A stretch of 7,140 bases of DNA from assembly GCA_947454665.1 (NCBI GenBank), contig CANGMU010000118.1, positions 1 through 7,140 of the forward strand, read 5' to 3'. A program made the position numbers and the translations under genes. The notes under the pieces are model-generated. The model worked only from the letters and a program-made list of their open reading frames with translations, was not told the origin of the DNA and ran no database searches. Below are positions 6,422-7,140 of this stretch, piece after piece (the stretch's first letter is position 1; each line of letters starts with the position of its first letter). This DNA comes from Pseudomonadota bacterium (GTDB taxonomy: Bacteria > Pseudomonadota > Gammaproteobacteria > Steroidobacterales > Steroidobacteraceae).

Positions 6422-7047
6422 GAGGCAGCCTCTGCAGTGGACGGCAGGCGCGCAGCGCTGAGCGCATCGACGCGGGCTGCCAGGCGATCCACGTCTTCGC
6501 GCAGGCGGTCGACATCGCGCAGGAAACCGTCTGATTCCGCGCGCGGCACGAGGTCGCGGCGTTCATGTGCGAGATATTCGGCGGCGTTGGTGACCGTGGT
6601 GCGCAGGCTGCTGCGCAGCCAGCCGAAGGCAGTGCGCGCGGCAAGACCCATCTGGTGCGCGGGCACATCGCCCACGAGCCGCGAGAGTTCTTCTTCGAGG
6701 TCGGGATGCAGCAGGGCGCCCAGTTCCTGGAATCGCGCGGCCAGTTCCGCATCGCCTTCCAGTTGCACATCGCCGCGACGGATCACGGACTGCGGATCGC
6801 CGCCCAGCATTGCCATCAGTGACAGCGGCGTGCCGCGGATCGTGGCGTCGACCGCGTTCATCGCGCCGCCGGATGCATCACGCGAGAGGCGCAGCGCGCT
6901 GCCATCGGATGCCAGCGTCCAGGCCCAGGGCGTGTGCGTGATGTCGACACGGAGGCACTGGCCTGCAAGCGAGGCGACGAGCTCCGCTGCGCGCGGCGAG
7001 GCCGCGACCTGGCGGTTCAGCAGGGATTCGATGCGTGCGGTGAGCAT
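6418..7047 (-). CDS. ubiJ: Ubiquinone biosynthesis accessory factor UbiJ (SCP2-like)
   Basis: UbiJ is a cytosolic, lipid-binding accessory protein of the ubiquinone-synthesis (Ubi) complex, working with UbiK. The 209-residue product is close to the E. coli protein (201). The N-terminus MLTARIESLLNR agrees with the family's IESLLN start. Residues about 15-115 fit an SCP2 sterol-carrier domain, with ATIRGTPLSLMAML (68-81) and the IRRGDVQLEGDAELAARF stretch (89-106). The end (about 174-197, FLRDVDRLREDVDRLAARV) is a heptad-like coiled coil, known as the UbiK contact. The ATG at 7047 is chosen over an earlier in-frame one at 7098, which would overlap ubiE. No clear Shine-Dalgarno is seen, and the ubiE stop is only 13 nt upstream, so translation is probably coupled. 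Order ubiE-ubiJ-ubiB strongly supports the call. Confidence 0.93.
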   Translation of the reverse strand: MLTARIESLLNRQVAASPRAAELVASLAGQCLRVDITHTPWAWTLASDGSALRLSRDASGGAMNAVDATIRGTPLSLMAMLGGDPQSVIRRGDVQLEGDAELAARFQELGALLHPDLEEELSRLVGDVPAHQMGLAARTAFGWLRSSLRTTVTNAAEYLAHERRDLVPRAESDGFLRDVDRLREDVDRLAARVDALSAARLPSTAEAAS

Positions 7048-7060
7048 GGGGGTGGCGGGC

Positions 7061-7140
7061 CTAGTAGCGCGAGCCGCGGTGCACGGCGACGATGCCACCG
7101 CTGAGGTTGTGATAGCTGCAGTCCTCCAGACCCGCCTCTC
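7061..7140 (-). CDS. ubiE: UbiE methyltransferase, last 25 codons (5' part outside window)
   Basis: Reading the minus strand from the window edge gives an open frame whose final residues are EAGLEDCSYHNLSGGIVAVH followed by RGSRY and TAG (7063-7061). This is the conserved C-terminus of UbiE, the SAM-dependent C-methyltransferase of ubiquinone (and menaquinone) synthesis; the E. coli protein ends with a similar YYNL...GVVALHRG. Only the tail is in the window, so catalytic motifs cannot be checked. The call rests on this tail and on the ubiJ-ubiB genes that follow with a 13-nt gap, as in the known operon. The piece is short but the match is distinctive. Confidence 0.93.
   Translation of the reverse strand, partial: EAGLEDCSYHNLSGGIVAVHRGSRY

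Noticed and set aside
1..7140. Defence, mobile or CRISPR-type system
   Set aside because: No transposase, integrase, nuclease, toxin-antitoxin pair, spaced repeat array or tRNA-like element was found on either strand.

Overview
The window is GC-rich chromosomal DNA with strongly G/C-ending codons, almost entirely coding. The minus-strand order ubiE-ubiJ-ubiB is the classical ubiquinone locus of Gammaproteobacteria. Together with the composition and the small Cys-rich protein, it suggests an aerobic gammaproteobacterium, possibly near Xanthomonadales/Nevskiales; that finer placement is inference only.

Plus strand, 1-4211: the end of trpB (the window opens inside it), trpA, a Bcr/CflA-type MFS exporter, a hotdog-like acyl-CoA thioesterase-type protein with a CxxCxxC motif, and a membrane-anchored alpha/beta hydrolase. 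All five lie head to tail with junctions of 4-nt overlap, 1-nt overlap, 28-nt gap and 0-nt gap, so they look like one transcription unit. TrpA and TrpB form the tryptophan synthase complex. The three following genes have no established part in tryptophan synthesis and appear to be accessory passengers of the operon.

Minus strand, 7140-4223: the last 25 codons of ubiE, then ubiJ (SCP2-like lipid-binding factor), ubiB (atypical kinase/ATPase of ubiquinone synthesis), and, after a 114-nt gap, a small unnamed Cys-rich basic protein. UbiE, UbiJ and UbiB act in coenzyme Q synthesis: UbiE is a C-methyltransferase, and UbiJ and UbiB are accessory factors. The Cys-rich gene has a possible promoter and inverted repeat of its own, so it may be transcribed separately.

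The two strands converge at about 4210-4225, where a 7-bp perfect stem contains both stop codons. No rRNA, tRNA, CRISPR array, insertion sequence or phage gene is visible. I do not see a convincing new multi-gene system. The points most worth a second look are the Cys-rich protein and its upstream inverted repeat, the convergent-stop hairpin, and the three accessory genes behind trpBA.
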